Positions 61,119 through 64,000 of a stretch of DNA of 64,000 bases are shown piece by piece. Position numbers and translations under genes: made by a program. Under the pieces are notes generated by a model that worked only from the letters and a program-made list of their open reading frames with translations, was not told the origin of the DNA and searched no databases. Source of the DNA: Epiperipatus broadwayi (lineage: Eukaryota; Onychophora; Udeonychophora; Euonychophora; Peripatidae); NCBI GenBank assembly GCA_028023455.1, contig JAQFVV010012981.1:126001-190000 (forward strand), in the 5' to 3' direction. Position 1 is the stretch's first letter. Each line of letters opens with the position of its first letter.

Positions 61119-64000
61119 TTACAAAAAAAGAAGCATTGTGAGAATGTTGATTCCAAGATGATGGCACAACGTTAGTAAAGTCAAACTGAGATCATGTCTC
61201 CTGATGTAACCATTCAGGATTAAGCAATCTGTTCCTGTTTTTAATGTTGGTAATATTTGAAATGAAGATAGAACTTCATTATGCTGTGGCCAAAATATAA
61301 GTTTGTATTTAGTAACCCACACTGCAAATAGCAGGAAGATGGTCATTCTGATAGTAGAATAGGCACCATTTTTAATGGTCTTCCTAATGGATAGCACATT
61401 TCTATTGTTGTCAGAAATACAGCTTATAATGAATGATCTGATTGGACCCAGAAAGGAGCAGTTGTAGAAGAGGTGTGTTAATGTTTCATCATCTATAGAG
61501 TAAAGATGGCATTGATATTCAATTCTTTGCAAACCTCTTTTCGAGACTAAAAAGTGGTTTGTAGGAAAGGAAGAAAAGTTATACCCTAGGATAAAGTCTA
61601 TGTACTTGGATTCAAGAACCCAGTGTTTAGATTTTTTAATTCTTGTTTTATTATTTAAGTCAAGTTCTGACGACAAGATAACTAGATTCGGATTGATTAA
61701 CTTATATACCTCCCAATAATTTTTTTTGGCTTCTAAAGTCTGTTCAGAGACTGGAAACAAACTAGTAATATGGCTTTTAATTTTAGAGATCCACTCACCT
61801 AGAAATGGTGGCGCAAGTATCCATGGGTTCAAATTGAAAGCTTTTGTTTTCTCCATTAGTCTGAGATGATAGTTTTTAATATGGCTATGGCTTTCTTTAC
61901 ATAGAAAGTGGATATTGAATGGAGACCTAGACTATTAAGCTCTTTTGGTCTCTGTGATTTTTCTAGACTGATGGCTACACATTTACCTTTCCAGAGTATC
62001 TTTGACCAAATGGTATTTATACTGTTCTCGAAACCTTTTGTGGGTTTAATTATTGGTAAATAGTAATTCTCAGAAAGACTAGCATATTGAAAAGTTCAAC
62101 TTTCCCTGGGAGTGAACAATAAAATGTAAATAGTGTTTTTGTGAGATTTTAAATTTTGTCTAGGATCATGAGTTGAATTTCTTTCCTCATAGCTACCTTA
62201 GACAAGGAAATAGGAAAACCTAGAAATTTTTGAGGTTTTGAAGTGTATTGTGAAGGAAATGTAGACACAGTTAATTTTCCATGTAGAAGATTTAAAAAGA
62301 TTTAGGTAAAGATTAAATTTAGAGACATAATTGTCCAATTTTTTGTAGTGATAATAAATATTATCTGACAGAAGGAAAATGGTGATATCATCCACATAGA
62401 ATATGTGGTGAATTTCCTACACAATCACAGGCATGAAGATTCCAGGCAATTTATTTTCAATTTCTATTAATAGCAGGTTTATATAGGTGATGAAGCAGAG
62501 TGTGCTAAGTGGAGAACTTTGAGGAAGAGAGGTAAAAATAGATCTATTCAAAAGTAAGTTTCCAATAATCCTTATAAATAAAATAGATCTATTCAAAAGT
62601 AAGTTTCCAATAATCCTTATAAATATCATTGGTACAGATTATTCCATAAATAGATTCAAGAGTATAGATGGAATAACTGAATCAAATGCCGAGGCAAAAT
62701 CAAATTGGACTGCAATGGGCAATGCTTTTCAATGCAACCTGACATGTTCTACAAGAAGTGTGGCTCAATGCACAGCCTCAATGGTAGACTATCCCTTTCT
62801 AGCAAATTGATGTGATGAAATGTGAGTGTAAAATTGGTCTAGTATTTTGTCTTTGATGATAGCCTCTATGGTTTTGATAAAAAGAGACATCATTGACATT
62901 GGACGAATATTATCAAGTGTGGATGGAGTAATTTTCTTTTTCATGAATGAAACCAGTGCTATGGGATAGATTTCAGGAATATTTCTCCTGCCAGAACAAT
63001 AATTAATCTATAGATAATGGGAACAGTGAAATAACTCAGATGTAAAAGTATAAATCAAGGAATGCCATGTAACCCAGAGTGAGTGCTTTCTGGGTAGGAA
63101 GATAGGCATTATATAATATTTTCTTACCATGAAGTTATGATCTTCTACAGCATCAGCACTGTTTCAGATATTACCTATTTCAAAGTGGTAACTTTGGAGT
63201 TTAGCTTTAAAATACTCATAAATTTGATCAAGCATGATAGGGCCACCATAGTTAATATTATCAAATGAAATCATAGCAGGAGTGGGTCTCTTAGTTCCAC
63301 AAATAGCCCAGCAGATGTAACTGCAAGCCAACTGTGTTGCCCAGTGAGAAAGATTCTTGCTCTTTTAGTAGCAATGTATAGCACAAAAACACTCTGCTTA
63401 TCATGATACTGTGTCTTAAGTTGAATTATATCTTGAATATTTTCATGTGAGGATGAGAGATGACTAACTTTGCTACCAATGCCACCGAGTTCATAAATCA
63501 GGTGGTTGGGCCCATTTGTTCTTTTAGTGATGGCATTGATTAAGGAACTTAGGACTCCCACAAAGGCTGACCATGCATGAAGAGGAGGCAGAGATTAGAA
63601 TTTTTATTTTGTGAAAGAGAATATGTACTTCAGAAAAAATTCATTCTGATGTGTTTGCCTTGTTAAGTAATCTAATTGTTTTGACTGAATGCGATGGTGC
63701 AAAAGTCAACTGATTAAGATTTAGGGATATCATCAATGCAAGGTAATCCAAGAATGGTACCAGCTGAAGTTTAGCTTCTATATCATGACACAACTCTGGA
63801 GCATAATACATAATGTCAATGAGTGATTTAAATTGTTGAGTGTAAAATGAACAAGAGTTAAGAGGGGAAAAGCCTTCACCACTTAAGAAAACCCTATTAA
63901 ATAAGGGAAAAAATTTATTGTAGGCCATGTTGAAATCCCCAAAGCAGATTACTGGAAATAAAACATTAGTAAGAATTGCATTAATTTTATTGATAGTGGT
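61119..64000 (-). mobile_element. LINE with endonuclease and YVDD polymerase, running off the right edge
   Basis: Minus-strand relic in order: PVICFGDFNMAYNKFF near 63950 (the GDFN motif of an APE-like endonuclease), YHDKQSVFVLYIATKRARIF near 63390, SFMKKKITPSTLDNIRPMSM near 62920, FDFASAFDSVIPSILLNL near 62690 (motif A, aspartates present), LPQSSPLSTLCF near 62515 (motif B, with Gly changed to Ser), FYVDDITIFLLSDN near 62390 (catalytic box intact), GFENSINTIWSKILWKGK near 62015, and in 61856-61119 a C-terminal part with CHLYSIDDETLTHLFYNC, like a zf-RVT zinc finger that has lost one Cys. Stops and shifts separate the blocks. Clade not assigned; the C-terminal part recalls L1/Tx1-like elements. 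The 5' end lies beyond the window. Confidence 0.8.
62535..62624. repeat. Exact 45-bp tandem duplication inside the LINE
   Basis: The segments 62535-62579 and 62580-62624 are identical. On the minus strand the unit is 15 codons (FIRIIGNLLLNRSI and one more), so the reading frame is kept and the peptide is repeated just before the SPLS motif. The exact identity contrasts with the decayed LINE around it and marks a recent slip. Confidence 0.92.

Overview
This window looks like intergenic or intronic DNA from an invertebrate animal genome. It is very AT-rich, has long (AT)n runs and no operon-like gene packing, and every open frame I can identify belongs to a transposable element. The mix (RTE-like LINE, Penelope-like element with GIY-YIG endonuclease, Merlin/ISXO2-like and ZMYM1-type hAT DNA transposons, a Ty3-like LTR relic, tRNA-derived SINE heads) is typical of metazoans. 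A mollusc, cnidarian or arthropod would fit; I cannot settle the phylum. I found no host protein-coding exon I would defend, no rRNA and no CRISPR.

Layout, left to right. 16-3295: full-length but inactivated RTE-like retrotransposon (copy A) with an 11-bp target-site duplication. 3.3-10.6 kb: AT-rich DNA with small palindromes and a MITE-like hairpin. 10.6-11.1 kb: reverse-strand 3' fragment of the same RTE family (copy E). 11.51-14.79 kb: second full-length copy (B) between two long (AT)n tracts. 16.3 kb: 33-bp minisatellite. 17.07-18.23 kb: internal RTE fragment (copy D, minus), then the degraded tail of another LINE. 19.9-24.2 kb: two tRNA-like SINE heads, a 182-bp hairpin and a 1-kb palindrome. 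25.89-28.35 kb: hAT relic (minus). 33.5-34.0 kb: GIY-YIG end of a second Penelope-like element. 34.54-35.9 kb: three different tandem arrays side by side, the last a two-monomer higher-order repeat. 37.9 kb: twin hairpins. 41.76-45.7 kb: the best-preserved element, a nearly whole Penelope-like retroelement (minus) with reverse transcriptase, cysteine-rich linker, GIY-YIG endonuclease and a hammerhead-ribozyme-like motif near its 3' end. 46.15-47.56 kb: 5'-truncated LINE (minus). 47.7-48.5 kb: Merlin transposase relic (minus). 48.9-54.7 kb: two ~840-bp direct repeats around gag- and integrase-like remnants, probably a decayed LTR retrotransposon. 54.9-56.3 kb: LINE relic (plus). 57.59-58.17 kb: RTE 3' fragment (copy C). 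60.8 kb: Leu/Ser-tRNA-like SINE head. 61.1-64.0 kb: LINE (minus) running off the right edge.

Nothing here works as a host pathway. The window is a record of retrotransposition, DNA transposition and satellite amplification. The points most worth following are the hammerhead-like motif of the Penelope element, the complementary catalytic lesions in the two full-length RTE copies, the location of copy B between (AT)n tracts, the recent 266-bp higher-order satellite, and the twin 22-bp palindromes, one of which lies next to an RTE 3' end. All identifications rest on reading the sequence; no database search was run.
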